DNA of 64,000 bases from JAVVHH01 sp963835135 (GCA_963835135.1 CAWIEF010000006.1:186001-250000); one strand, 5' to 3'. Shown: positions 15,884 to 25,202, numbered from the stretch's first letter. The notes: generated by a model not told the origin, from the sequence alone. Numbers and translations: made by a program.

Positions 15884-17064
15884 GCCTCGCGGAGGTCGTC
15901 GTCTCCGGTGGCGTAGCTGATGCGCAGGTAAGGCGACATCCCGAACGCCGCGCCATGGACGATGGCGACGTGCGCCTCCTCGAGCAGCGCCATCGAGAAA
16001 TCCTGGTCCGAGCCGATGACCCGGCCGCCCGCCGTGGTCTTACCCAAGCAACCCGCGATGTTCGGATAGACGTAGAACGCGCCCTCGGGCTTGTGGCAGA
16101 CCATGCCCGGCGCGCGATTGAGCGCGTCGACGACGAGGTCGCGGCGGCGCTGGTAGGCGGCAATCATGGTGGCGACCTCGTCTTGCGGACCGTCGAGCGC
16201 CGCCGCTGCCGCGGCCTGGCCAACGGTGCTGATCCCCGCCGAGACATGGCCCTGCATCGTGGTCATCGCCTTGATCAGCCGTTTGGGGCCGGCAGCGAAG
16301 CCGATCCGCCATCCCGTCATGGCATATGTCTTCGAGACGCCCGAGACGGTCAGGGTCCGGTCGCGCAAGGCTGGCTGGACGGCCGCCATGGTCGCGTGGT
16401 GGTGCCCGTCGAACAACAGATGTTCGTACATGTCGTCCGACATGACCCAAACGTGCGGATGGCGCAGCAAGACGTCTCCCAGCGCGCGAAGATCGGCGGC
16501 CGACGCGGCGGCGCCGGTGGGGTTGTTCGGGAAATTAAGGATCAGCCACTTCGTCCGGGGCGTGATCGCGGCCTCGAGGTCCTCCGGGCGCAGCCGAAAC
16601 CCGTTGTTCTGCGGACAGTTGACCACGACCGGGGTGCCACCGACGACACGGGTCATCAGGGTGTAGGCGCCCCAATACGGGGCGGGCACGATGACTTCGT
16701 CACCCGGGTTGAGCGTGGCCATGAGCGCGTCGAAGATGACGCCCTTGCCGCCGTTGGCGACCATGATCTCGTCCAGCCCGACGTCGAGGCCGTTGTCCCG
16801 GCTGAACTTGCGCTGGATGGCCTGCTTGAGGGCGGGCACCCCGTCCTGAGGCGGATATTTGGTCTGGCCGGCGAGGGCGGCGCGGTAGCCCGCTTCGATC
16901 GCATGCCGCGGGCTATCGAAATCGGGCTCGCCGATGGTCAGCGCGATCACGCCGATCCCTTCGGCCCGCATCGCCCGGGCGCGAATCGTCATCGCGACGG
17001 TCGCGGCCGGTCCGATGCCGTCGAGCCGTTGGGCAAGGCCGGGCGTGATCGCGGCGACGTCCAT
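15844..17064 (-). CDS. Pyridoxal-phosphate aminotransferase, aspartate type (copy 1)
   Basis: A 406-residue class I/II fold-type I aminotransferase. It has the N-terminal IALTIGEPDFDSP, the substrate-side NFPNNPTGA, the cofactor segment VMSDDMYEHLLF and the Schiff-base lysine in SGVSKTYAMTGWRIGF. These match the aspartate/prephenate aminotransferase group used in aspartate, tyrosine or phenylalanine synthesis. The start is ATG 17064, one base after the stop of the paralogous gene upstream on the same strand; reading further upstream would run into that gene in another frame. Copy 1 differs from copy 2 at several places (for instance NFPNNP for NSPCNP), so substrate use may differ. Confidence 0.93.
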   Translation of the reverse strand: MDVAAITPGLAQRLDGIGPAATVAMTIRARAMRAEGIGVIALTIGEPDFDSPRHAIEAGYRAALAGQTKYPPQDGVPALKQAIQRKFSRDNGLDVGLDEIMVANGGKGVIFDALMATLNPGDEVIVPAPYWGAYTLMTRVVGGTPVVVNCPQNNGFRLRPEDLEAAITPRTKWLILNFPNNPTGAAASAADLRALGDVLLRHPHVWVMSDDMYEHLLFDGHHHATMAAVQPALRDRTLTVSGVSKTYAMTGWRIGFAAGPKRLIKAMTTMQGHVSAGISTVGQAAAAAALDGPQDEVATMIAAYQRRRDLVVDALNRAPGMVCHKPEGAFYVYPNIAGCLGKTTAGGRVIGSDQDFSMALLEEAHVAIVHGAAFGMSPYLRISYATGDDDLREACARIVSFCESLR

Positions 17065-17065
17065 G

Positions 17066-18268
17066 CTACCGGAGGCCTCGGCAGAAGCGCTGGATCCGGG
17101 TGCAGGCGTCACGCAGGCTGTCGGTGTCGGTCGCGTAGCTGATTCGGAAATGGCCCGGATACATGAAAGCGGCGCCATGCACGGCGGCGACGCCCTCTTC
17201 TTCGAGCAGCGCCAGCACGAAACTCTCGTCGTTGGTGATCGCGGCGCCGCCGGCGGAAGTCTTGCCGACGCAGCCATGCACGCTCGGGAAGACGTAGAAG
17301 GCGCCCTCGGGCGAGCTGCAGTGGATGCCGGGCGCCTCGTTCAGCATGGCGACGACGAGGTCACGACGTTGCTTGTAGACGGCGGTCATCTCGTCGATGA
17401 AGCCTTGCGGTCCGGTCAGCGCCTCGACTGCGGCGGCTTGGCTGACGGAGCTGGTGTTGGACGTGCTCTGCGATTGCAGCTTGTCCATCGCCTTGATGAG
17501 CGCCTTCGGGCCGCCGGCGAAACCGATGCGCCAACCGGTCATCGCATACGCCTTCGAGCAGCCGTTCATCGTGATGGTCCGGTCGCGCAGCTTGGGCTCG
17601 ACCTGGACGATCGTGGCCGGCTGGAAGCCGTCGTAGACGAGCTTGTCATAGATGTCATCGGTCAGGATGAGGATGTCGGGGTGGCGGAGCAGCACGTCGC
17701 AGATGGCGCGCAGGTCCTGGGCGGAATAGGCGGCGCCGGTCGGGTTGCAGGGCGAGTTCAGCATGAACCACTTCGTCTTGGGCGTGATGGCCGCCTCGAG
17801 ATCCTCGGCGCGCAGCTTGAACCCGTTGTTCTGGCCGCACGGCACGATCACCGGCGTGCCATCGGCCAGCGAGACGATGTCGGGGTAGCTGACCCAGCAC
17901 GGGGAGGGGATGATGACCTCGTCGCCCTTGTCCAGCGTGGCGACCATGGCGTTGAAGATGACCTGCTTGCCGCCGGTGGAGACGATGATCTCGTCGGGCG
18001 CATAGTCGAGGCCCTGGTCGCGCTTGAACTTCGCGGCGACCGCGCGCCGCAGCGCCATCGTGCCGGCGACATCGGTGTATTTCGTGTCGCCAGCCTGGAT
18101 CGCCTTGATGGCGGCATCCTTGACGTTCTGCGGCGTATCGAAATCGGGCTCGCCGGCGGCCAGCGAGATGACGTTGCGTCCTTCGGCCTGCATCGCGCGC
18201 GCCTTGGTGGCGATCGCGATGGTCTGGCTGGGGCTAACTCGGTCAAGCCGTTCGGCGGTCAGGTGCAT
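17066..18268 (-). CDS. Pyridoxal-phosphate aminotransferase, aspartate type (copy 2)
   Basis: A 400-residue paralogue of the next gene, in the same operon. Motifs are ISLAAGEPDFDTPQNV, STGGKQVIFNAM, LNSPCNPTGAAYS, ILTDDIYDKLVYDG and the cofactor lysine in NGCSKAYAMTGWRIGF. The length and N-terminus (RVSPSQTIAIATKARAM) match alphaproteobacterial aspartate aminotransferases, which transfer the amino group between aspartate and 2-oxoglutarate; some also act on prephenate. It is the promoter-proximal gene of the pair, and the 131 bases upstream separate it from a divergent binding-protein gene. It is the better candidate of the two for the housekeeping AspAT. Confidence 0.94.
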   Translation of the reverse strand: MHLTAERLDRVSPSQTIAIATKARAMQAEGRNVISLAAGEPDFDTPQNVKDAAIKAIQAGDTKYTDVAGTMALRRAVAAKFKRDQGLDYAPDEIIVSTGGKQVIFNAMVATLDKGDEVIIPSPCWVSYPDIVSLADGTPVIVPCGQNNGFKLRAEDLEAAITPKTKWFMLNSPCNPTGAAYSAQDLRAICDVLLRHPDILILTDDIYDKLVYDGFQPATIVQVEPKLRDRTITMNGCSKAYAMTGWRIGFAGGPKALIKAMDKLQSQSTSNTSSVSQAAAVEALTGPQGFIDEMTAVYKQRRDLVVAMLNEAPGIHCSSPEGAFYVFPSVHGCVGKTSAGGAAITNDESFVLALLEEEGVAAVHGAAFMYPGHFRISYATDTDSLRDACTRIQRFCRGLR

Positions 18269-18399
18269 GTGAATTCCAGCGAAAAACGCGAGGCAACCTA
18301 GGCCGCCGGAGGGCAGGGCACAACCGGATCAATCCGATTTCGGCGGCGCGGCTGGAATGCGTTATGTGGGTCAACGAGCACATCCGGGAGTTCGACCTC

Positions 18400-19605
18400 A
18401 TGAAACGCGTTCGTCGCCTAGCCCCTCTGATCGCGGCCATTTGCGTCGCGTCCTCGGCTCATGCCGAGATCCCGAATCACACGCTCAAGATCGGCGTGCT
18501 GAATGACCAGTCCGGCCCGTTCGCCGACCAATCCGGCAAGGGCTCGGTCGTCGCCGCCCAACTCGCAGCCGACGACTTCACCAAGGATAACCCGGGCTTG
18601 AAGGTCCAGATCGTCTACGGCGACCATCAGAACAAGCCCGACGTCGGCAGCACGATCGTGCGTCAATGGATCGATCGGGACGGCGTCGATGCGGTAGCCG
18701 ACGCGGTCAACTCCGGGGTGGGCTTGGCGGTCAACCAGATCATGGCCGAGAAGAACCGCACCTTCATCGCCACCAACGTCGGCACCTCCGACCTGACCGG
18801 CAAGTTCTGCAAGCCCACCACCGTCCAGTGGACGATGGATACCTGGGCGTTCGGCAACGCCGCCGCTTCGGCGCTGACGCAGATCGGCGCCAAGAGCTTC
18901 TATTTCATCTCGTTCGACTACGCGCTCGGCGCCGCCCTCGAGCGCGACACGGCCGAAGCGCTCAAGGCGCTGGGCGGCACCGTCGCCGGCTCGGTCAAGC
19001 ACCCGCTCGGCACCAGCGATTTCTCGTCCTACCTGCTGCAGGCGCAATCCTCCGGCGCCGACGTGGTCGCCTTCGCCGACACGGGCGCGGACCTCGTCAA
19101 CGGCGTCAAGCAAGCGGCCGAGTTCGGGATCACCCCCAAGCAGAAGCTCACCGGGCTGTTCACCCAGATCTCCGACGTCCAGGCGATCGGCATTCAGGGC
19201 GCGCAAGGCCTCCTGCTGACCGAGGCCTATTACTGGGACCGGAATGATGCGAGCCGGGCGTTCGCCGCGCGGTTTGCCGCCAAGATGCCGGGGCGTGTGC
19301 CCACCGCGAACCAAGCCGGCGTGTACTCCTCCGTCCTGGCCTACCTGAACTCGGCCAAGAAGGCCGACTCGATCGAGGGTGACAAGGTGTTGGCGGCCAT
19401 GCGCTCGGCCCCGATCGAGGACAAGCTGTTCGGCAGCGTGACCGTTCGCGCCGACGGCCGAGCCGTGCATCCGATGTACGTCTTCAAGGTCAAGGCGCCG
19501 GCGGAGTCCAAGTCGGAGTGGGACCTGTATACACCGGTCGTGACCATTCCGGCCGACCGGGCGTTTCGTCCGCTTGCTGCAGGCGGCTGTCCGTTGGTGA
19601 ACTAG
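18400..19605 (+). CDS. Periplasmic ligand-binding protein, branched-chain amino acid type (LivK-like)
   Basis: A 401-residue type I periplasmic binding protein. The ATG at 18400 follows GGGAG by nine bases and opens a Sec signal peptide (MKRVRRLAPLIAAICVASSAHA, cleavage after AHA). The mature part has LKIGVLNDQSGPFADQSG, VDAVADAVNSGVGLAVNQI and AVHPMYVFKVKAP, typical of the Peripla_BP_6 family. Relatives bind amino acids, amides or aromatic acids. No liv-type permease or ATPase gene is near, so it is an orphan binding protein here. An exact inverted repeat follows its stop codon. Confidence 0.9.
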   Translation: MKRVRRLAPLIAAICVASSAHAEIPNHTLKIGVLNDQSGPFADQSGKGSVVAAQLAADDFTKDNPGLKVQIVYGDHQNKPDVGSTIVRQWIDRDGVDAVADAVNSGVGLAVNQIMAEKNRTFIATNVGTSDLTGKFCKPTTVQWTMDTWAFGNAAASALTQIGAKSFYFISFDYALGAALERDTAEALKALGGTVAGSVKHPLGTSDFSSYLLQAQSSGADVVAFADTGADLVNGVKQAAEFGITPKQKLTGLFTQISDVQAIGIQGAQGLLLTEAYYWDRNDASRAFAARFAAKMPGRVPTANQAGVYSSVLAYLNSAKKADSIEGDKVLAAMRSAPIEDKLFGSVTVRADGRAVHPMYVFKVKAPAESKSEWDLYTPVVTIPADRAFRPLAAGGCPLVN

Positions 19606-19610
19606 CGCGC

Positions 19611-19638
19611 CGGGTTGCAGCCGCCGGGCTGCAACCCG
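19611..19638 (+). terminator. Perfect 10-bp inverted repeat between the LivK-like gene and the pel locus
   Basis: CGGGTTGCAG (19611-19620) and CTGCAACCCG (19629-19638) are exact reverse complements around an eight-base GC-rich loop, six bases after the TAG at 19603-19605. A short T-rich stretch (TTTGTTT) comes about ten bases later. This fits a transcription terminator for the binding-protein gene; it could also be an operator in front of the pel genes, about 40 bases before their first ATG. Confidence 0.55.
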
Positions 19639-19678
19639 CCGCAACGGTTTGTTTACCTTCTGCCGGTATCGTTGCGTT

Positions 19679-21250
19679 ATGCCGCGCACGCGATGCCCAA
19701 AATGGATCGTTGTCCGACAGGCGGCCGTGCGGCCCGGCCTGTCCGCCTGCGCTGTTTTTCTGGCGGTCGTCGTCGTGACCAGCAGCAATGGGGCGTTGTC
19801 GGCCAGCCACTACGCGCTCGATTTCGAGACGGCGCCGACCACGGTTCGCGTCTCGGACGACGAACGCGACATCCTCATCGAGTTTCCTGCCGCTCTGCGC
19901 GAGGGCGAGGCGGATCGCGTCGCCAAGTCGCTGGGCCCGCTGCTCGAAGGCTTTGCCGAAGGCTACGGCGCCGTCCGTTATCGCTTGACCGAGCCCGCCA
20001 CCGCCGCGCTCGACCCGGCCTTCGGCGCGCATACCGTGATGGTCACGCCGCAGGGTCAGCCCGAAGCGACCGAGGATGACCGCCGGCAACTCGGCATCGT
20101 TCAGGCGCGCAGCGATGGGAAGGCCGGCAATCTCGAAAGCGCGCGCGTGCGGCTGCTGGACCTGGCCGCCGCACAGCCCGGCGATCTCCAGCCGCTCCTG
20201 GCCCTGGCCGAAGTCGAGACGTCGGCGGGACACTGGCAACGTGCAATCGGCTTGTACAACGGGCTGGGCAGCCTCTTTCCCGAGGCGACCGACGTGTTCC
20301 GCGACCGCGACGCGCTGGCGCGCACGAACGGCCCCGCGATCCGGATCGATGGCGGCGCGACCTTCGGTGCGGGAGGTGAACGGGCGCAGACCGCGACCGT
20401 GGTGGCGAGCATGCCGCTGAGCGAGCGGTGGCGGGTGAGCGCCTCCCTGCAAACCTCGCATGACGAGACCCGCACGCTGCGCCGCCCGTTCAGCAGCACC
20501 GCGGCGGCCTTCAGCGGCACCAAGGTGCTGGGCGATATCGGTGTCGTCTACGATTGGGACAAGCCGCTTGGCACGACCCACCTCAACGTCCTCGCTGCCC
20601 CCCGCACATTGGGCTTCGAGCTCAAGCACGAGGTCAGCACCCGTTTCGGCGAGACGACCCTGGGGGCGCTCTACCACCAACCATACTGGGGCACGGTGAT
20701 GTCCTTCGCCGCGGACGCGCGGCGCGACCAGATCGGCGTTTCGCATGCGGTGACATGGCCGGAGTCGTGGCAGGCGCAACTTGGCGCCGGCCTGATCCGC
20801 TACGGCATTCCGGGGGAGGACAGCGTCGCGGCCGGACCGAGCGTATCGGCCGAGTTGAGCAGGGGGCTGCCCGCGCGCTGGATGCCCATGGAAGCCATGC
20901 AGGTCCGCATCGGCTACCGTCTCGAGGCCGAGTACCTCTCCAAGACCATGACCGCGCTCGCCGGCGGTCTCGCTTTGCCACTGCTCGACATCCGCACGCG
21001 CGAGTTTCACAGCCTCTACGCCGAAACGTCGGTGCCGCTCGGCCTGGGCCGGATCAGCGGGTTGCTGGGGTACGCCGTCGATCGGTACGGCGGGAGCGGG
21101 CCGTTGGCAACGCTCCGCTATTCCGGCGGCCAAGACGGAGACCGCCTCGCCTTCAGAGCGGAGGCGGGGATCGAGCCCTCCCTCGACGTCAAGACGAGGA
21201 CACTCTTCCATCTCGGGGGCAACCTCGTCTGGCGCTTCGGCGGTATCTGA
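19679..21250 (+). CDS. pelB: Outer-membrane beta-barrel protein of the Pel locus (PelB C-terminal-like)
   Basis: A 523-residue protein at the head of the pel genes. It has an N-terminal hydrophobic export segment (about 22-45), a small domain of unknown type (about 47-130), one or two TPR-like repeats (about 145-210: NLESARVRLLDLAAAQPGDLQ and WQRAIGLYNGL), and from about 220 a run of alternating polar/hydrophobic strands ending LVWRFGGI, with the terminal aromatic typical of outer-membrane barrels. In Pseudomonas PelB, TPRs and a C-terminal export barrel are one protein; here the barrel seems to be its own gene, and a long TPR protein ends the locus. The ATG at 19679 is preferred to 19649 because it starts the basic signal region. 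The PelB assignment is inferred from shape and position. Confidence 0.66.
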   Translation: MPRTRCPKWIVVRQAAVRPGLSACAVFLAVVVVTSSNGALSASHYALDFETAPTTVRVSDDERDILIEFPAALREGEADRVAKSLGPLLEGFAEGYGAVRYRLTEPATAALDPAFGAHTVMVTPQGQPEATEDDRRQLGIVQARSDGKAGNLESARVRLLDLAAAQPGDLQPLLALAEVETSAGHWQRAIGLYNGLGSLFPEATDVFRDRDALARTNGPAIRIDGGATFGAGGERAQTATVVASMPLSERWRVSASLQTSHDETRTLRRPFSSTAAAFSGTKVLGDIGVVYDWDKPLGTTHLNVLAAPRTLGFELKHEVSTRFGETTLGALYHQPYWGTVMSFAADARRDQIGVSHAVTWPESWQAQLGAGLIRYGIPGEDSVAAGPSVSAELSRGLPARWMPMEAMQVRIGYRLEAEYLSKTMTALAGGLALPLLDIRTREFHSLYAETSVPLGLGRISGLLGYAVDRYGGSGPLATLRYSGGQDGDRLAFRAEAGIEPSLDVKTRTLFHLGGNLVWRFGGI

Positions 21251-21258
21251 GCCATCGC

Positions 21259-22662
21259 ATGAACAACCCGTTTCGCAGCCTGACCAAACTCCGGCGCATG
21301 ACAGGCGACGACGACCCGCATTTGCGGGCCCGCTTCGGATGGAGCGGCGTTGCCGAAGCGTTGCTGCTGATCGCGCTGCTGCTCGTCCTCGATCGCATGT
21401 TCGGCGACGGACACCGCTTTCTGGGTGTCGAGCCGCATCCGTTCGGGATCGCGGTGCTCCTGGTCGCCGCACAGTACGGAACCGCCGAGGCTGCCGCCAC
21501 GACGCTCCTCGCCTCCGCCGCGCTGCTCGCCTTCAACATGCCGGAACAAGCCTTCGATCAGGACCATTACGCCTGGCTTCAAGGCGTCGTGCGCGACCCG
21601 CTCCTTTGGCTGACCACCTCGCTCATCGTCGGCGAGATCACCGGGCGCGCCCGGCAACGTGCGCGCGACAGCGCCGCCACCGCCCAAAACCGCGAAGGCG
21701 AGTTGGTCAGCATGGTCGCGGCGAACGGCGAACTCGTGGCTCGCGTGACGATGCTCGAAACCCGGATTGCCGGACAACAGCGGACCGTCACGTCCATCTA
21801 CGAGGCCGCGCGCACGATGGGTCCAAGCCGCAAGTCGGTGCTCCAGGGGGCGCTCGCCCTCGTGCGGGCCGCCACCGGCGCGTCGCGTTGCTCCGTCTAC
21901 CTGCTGCGGAGCAACATCCTGACCCGCGTGGGCCACGACGGCTGGAGCGAAGCGGACAGCGTTCCCACCATCGACGCGGACCATCGGTTTTTCGCGGCCA
22001 TCATTGGCGATCGGCGCTGCTTGCTGGCCAACGACCCCGACGACCGGGAGTGTCTTGGCCCGCTGGGGTTGATGGCCGCCCCCATCTTCACTCCGGAGGG
22101 TGCGGCGCTTGGCGCCCTCGTGGTCGAGGCGATCCCGTTCACCCAACTGCATCTCGGGGCGGTTGCGAGCTTCCGTTCGGTCTGCGAGTGGGTCGGCGCT
22201 GGGCTCGAGCAGGCCGCGGCCTACGAAGCGGCCGAGTCCGGCCGTTTCCTTGTCGAGGGCTCCAGCCTCGTGGCCGCCCGGCACGCGGATCGCGTCATCA
22301 GCATCATGGGCGCGACCGCCCGGCGCATTGGCTTCAATCTCATTATGATGCAGATCGATCTCGCGGACGATTTGATCGGCGAGGCGCTCTCCGAGGGTCG
22401 GCGGACGATGGTAACCGTGCTCGAGGCCGTCCTGCGCGACACCGACCTGCTGATCGAGGGTGATGAACATCGGCACCGGGTCAGCGTCCTCATGCCGGGA
22501 ACACCATTCGACAACGTGGCATTGGTCGCTGATCGCCTGCGCCGGGCCGTCGCGGGGCAGGATGCGAACCTGTTGCCATCTCTGCACATCTCTTGGCTCA
22601 GCTTGAACCAGGTCGCGGACCAGGTCGTCGATCGAGTTCCGGAAAAGGCGCTCGCGACTTGA
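21259..22662 (+). CDS. pelD: PelD: membrane c-di-GMP receptor of Pel synthesis
   Basis: A 467-residue protein with four predicted transmembrane helices (about 28-130), a GAF domain (about 175-325) and a degenerate GGDEF domain (about 335-455), the known PelD layout. The catalytic GGDEF is lost (LIEGDEHRHRV at that place), but the inhibitory-site motif RxxD is intact as R393-D394-T395-D396, the site through which PelD binds c-di-GMP dimers and switches Pel polymerisation on. It begins eight bases after the barrel gene and overlaps pelE by four bases. Identification rests on domain order plus the adjoining pelE-F-G genes. Confidence 0.9.
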   Translation: MNNPFRSLTKLRRMTGDDDPHLRARFGWSGVAEALLLIALLLVLDRMFGDGHRFLGVEPHPFGIAVLLVAAQYGTAEAAATTLLASAALLAFNMPEQAFDQDHYAWLQGVVRDPLLWLTTSLIVGEITGRARQRARDSAATAQNREGELVSMVAANGELVARVTMLETRIAGQQRTVTSIYEAARTMGPSRKSVLQGALALVRAATGASRCSVYLLRSNILTRVGHDGWSEADSVPTIDADHRFFAAIIGDRRCLLANDPDDRECLGPLGLMAAPIFTPEGAALGALVVEAIPFTQLHLGAVASFRSVCEWVGAGLEQAAAYEAAESGRFLVEGSSLVAARHADRVISIMGATARRIGFNLIMMQIDLADDLIGEALSEGRRTMVTVLEAVLRDTDLLIEGDEHRHRVSVLMPGTPFDNVALVADRLRRAVAGQDANLLPSLHISWLSLNQVADQVVDRVPEKALAT

Positions 22663-23705
22663 CCACTCGATCTGCATTCGGTGCCGCGATCCTGTTATGC
22701 GCGCTCGAGTTCGTCGGGTTGATGCTTTGGGGAAGTGACCTGCATCTTGCCGCGGCGCTCGTGCACGTAGTCGCCGTCACTGCGGCCAACGTGCTTGCGT
22801 GGCGTCCTGCTGCGGTGCCGGACGCTGCCACCGCCACGCTCCGGATGACGGCGGCGCTGCTCCCGTTCCTTGGTCCGATCGCCCCAGCTCTCGCCCTCAT
22901 GGTTCTCGCGATTCCAGCGGTGCGTCCGCATACGGTTCATGATGCGGCCGAGTGGCATGAGCACCTGTTCCCCAATCTCGCCGCCGATCCCATCAACGAG
23001 CGGATCGACGCCATCGGCCGGCATCAACTCGGCGGGCAGAGCTCCAGCGAGATCGAATCGTTCTACGACGTGCTGCGGTGGGGCAAGTTGTCGGAGAAGG
23101 AGCACGTCCTCTCGCTGATCAGCCGCAGCTACCGGCCCGAGTTCGCGCCCGTGCTGAACGAGGCGCTGAACGGGGACGATCTCGGGCTGCGCGCCCAGGC
23201 GGCGGCCGGGCTGTCTCTGCTGGAGACGCGAACCTCCGCCCGCCTCGCCACCTTGCAGCACGCGCTGCGGGAGGCGCCGGACGACGCAGCTCGGGTGAAA
23301 GCTACGATCCTGCTGGCTCAGGCGCTCAGCACGGCCGCGCATTCCAGCCTTTATGACGAGAACCGCACCGCCGAGATGCGCCGCGAGATCTCCGCGCTAC
23401 TCGGTCCGATCGTCGCCGCCGGCTCGAGCGACCCGGCGCAGAGCGCGATGCTCCGCGCCATCCTGGGCCGGACCATGATCCAGCTCGGCGACGTGGACGC
23501 CGCCTGCGTCACGCTCGAACCCGTCGTCGCCGCCAGCGAGCATGCGGACGCCGCGTTTGGCTGGTTGGTCGAAGCCTTGTTCCGCAAGAGCGACTTCATC
23601 GGTCTGACCGCGTTGATCGACCGCCGCCGCGATCTCACCGCCGCCCTCGTCGCCCGCGACGGCCCGCTCGCGCCCGCCCTGGCCTTCTGGGCCACCGCGC
23701 GATGA
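22659..23705 (+). CDS. pelE: PelE: membrane TPR-like protein
   Basis: A 348-residue protein starting at TTG 22659, which overlaps the pelD stop as TTGA; AAAGG lies 10 bases upstream. Two hydrophobic segments at the N-terminus (about 5-50 and 60-85) are followed by a soluble alpha-helical part with repeat-like helices (ALNGDDLGLRAQAAAGLSLLE, VKATILLAQALSTAA, MIQLGDVDAACVTLEPV), as in PelE, an inner-membrane partner of PelD, PelF and PelG. Sequence alone would not name it with certainty; its place between pelD and pelF does. It overlaps pelF by four bases (ATGA). Confidence 0.84.
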   Translation: MTTRSAFGAAILLCALEFVGLMLWGSDLHLAAALVHVVAVTAANVLAWRPAAVPDAATATLRMTAALLPFLGPIAPALALMVLAIPAVRPHTVHDAAEWHEHLFPNLAADPINERIDAIGRHQLGGQSSSEIESFYDVLRWGKLSEKEHVLSLISRSYRPEFAPVLNEALNGDDLGLRAQAAAGLSLLETRTSARLATLQHALREAPDDAARVKATILLAQALSTAAHSSLYDENRTAEMRREISALLGPIVAAGSSDPAQSAMLRAILGRTMIQLGDVDAACVTLEPVVAASEHADAAFGWLVEALFRKSDFIGLTALIDRRRDLTAALVARDGPLAPALAFWATAR

Positions 23706-25192
23706 CCGCCACGGCCGATATATGCCTTCTTCTCGAAGGCACTTACCCGTTCGTCTCCGGCGGGGTGTCGAGCTGGGTGCACCACCTTCTGCTCGCGCAT
23801 CCGGATCTCAGCTTCCACCTTGTGTGCCTGACGCCCGACGATCGCCCGCGGCAGCAGCGTTTCCAACTTCCCACCAACGTCCGTTCGCTGACGTCCATCC
23901 CGCTGCAATCGCTTCCCATGGGCGCCGGCCGATCGGATCGGAGACTCACTTCGGCCATCCAGGACGTTCTTGCCCTCGTCGACAAGCTGCTGACCGGCAC
24001 GGCCAGCTTGGAGGATCTCTCCGCCATCGCGCATCACGTCGACGTCATGGGCGGCGTCGCCGGTCGGGCGCTCCTATTGGATAGCCGGATGGCGTTCGCC
24101 GCGGTGCGGTCGAGTTACGAGCGAAGCGGCGGCGATACCTCCTTCCTCGACTATTTCTGGTCGTGGCGAAGCCTGGCCAGCGCAGTCCTCGCCGTGTTGC
24201 TGCCGCACATACCGCAGGCCCGCTGCTACCACGCCGTCTCGACCGGGTTCGCCGGGCTTCTCGGCGCCCGATTGGCTGCCGCCGGTGGCCGCAAGCTGAT
24301 CCTGACCGAACACGGCATCTACACCAACGAGCGCCGGATCGAGATTGCCATGGCTGATTGGCTCTACCGAGGAGCAGAGGCGTCGTTCGCGCCGCGCAAG
24401 ATGGTCCGCGATCTGCGCGACCTCTGGATCGAGGCGTTCGAGGGGTTCGCCCGTTTGACCTATGCGGCCTCCGACCCGATCGTGACCCTCTACCGTGGCA
24501 ACCAGCGCCTGCAAATCCGCGACGGCGCGGCGCTGTCCCGTTGTACGATCATTCCCAACGGCGTCGACGTCGACCACTACGCCGCGATCAGGCGCGATGA
24601 TGCGATCCGGCCGCCTACCGTCGCGCTGATCGGCCGGGTCGTGCCGATCAAGGACGTCAAGACGTTCATCCGCGCGATCGGCCTGCTACGGCGCCAGATA
24701 CCGGATGCGAAGGGGGAAATCCTGGGCCCGCTGGAGGAAGATCCGGGCTACGCGCGCGAATGTGCCGCGCTGATCAGTCAACTCGGCCTCGACGGTGTCG
24801 TCACCCTGCGCGGCGGCGTCGAGGTGGCGCAGTGGCTCGGCCGGGTCGACGTCAACGTGCTCACGTCGATCTCCGAAGCGCAGCCGTTGACGATCCTCGA
24901 GGCGGGTGCCGCAGGTGTGCCCTGCGTCGCCACCGACGTCGGCGCCTGCCGCGATATGATCGAGGGCAATCCACCTGGCGAACCGCCGATCGGGCCCGGC
25001 GGCGCGATCACGCCGGTGGCGAACCCGGCCGCAACGGCTGGCGCAATCGCCCGCCTCCTGGCCGATCCGGAACAGTGGGCCAAGGCGAGCGAGGCCATCC
25101 GATCCCGCGTCAAGGCTCGTTTCCTCAAATCCGATTGCGACCGCGCCTATCGCACGCTCTACGAGCGGGCCGCCGCGCTGCAGCCGGCATAG
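23702..25192 (+). CDS. pelF: PelF: GT4-family glycosyltransferase of Pel synthesis
   Basis: PelF is the cytosolic UDP-sugar-dependent polymerase that builds the GalNAc-rich Pel chain. The 496-residue protein has the PelF-type N-terminus ICLLLEGTYPFVSGGVSSWVHHL, the segment LTEHGIYTNERRIEI and the GT-B C-terminal half with IGRVVPIKDVKTFIRA and the EX7E nucleotide-sugar motif (E392 and E400 in SEAQPLTILEAGAAGVP). Length and motifs match the family. Start and stop overlap or closely abut pelE and pelG (10 bases), so these genes are one transcription unit. Confidence 0.96.
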   Translation: MTATADICLLLEGTYPFVSGGVSSWVHHLLLAHPDLSFHLVCLTPDDRPRQQRFQLPTNVRSLTSIPLQSLPMGAGRSDRRLTSAIQDVLALVDKLLTGTASLEDLSAIAHHVDVMGGVAGRALLLDSRMAFAAVRSSYERSGGDTSFLDYFWSWRSLASAVLAVLLPHIPQARCYHAVSTGFAGLLGARLAAAGGRKLILTEHGIYTNERRIEIAMADWLYRGAEASFAPRKMVRDLRDLWIEAFEGFARLTYAASDPIVTLYRGNQRLQIRDGAALSRCTIIPNGVDVDHYAAIRRDDAIRPPTVALIGRVVPIKDVKTFIRAIGLLRRQIPDAKGEILGPLEEDPGYARECAALISQLGLDGVVTLRGGVEVAQWLGRVDVNVLTSISEAQPLTILEAGAAGVPCVATDVGACRDMIEGNPPGEPPIGPGGAITPVANPAATAGAIARLLADPEQWAKASEAIRSRVKARFLKSDCDRAYRTLYERAAALQPA

Positions 25193-25202
25193 GGCGCCGT
25201 CG

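Noticed and set aside
18325..18336. CGGAT-CA-ATCCG palindrome between the aminotransferase and LivK-like genes
   Set aside because: Five-base arms are expected by chance at this frequency; nothing else supports an operator.
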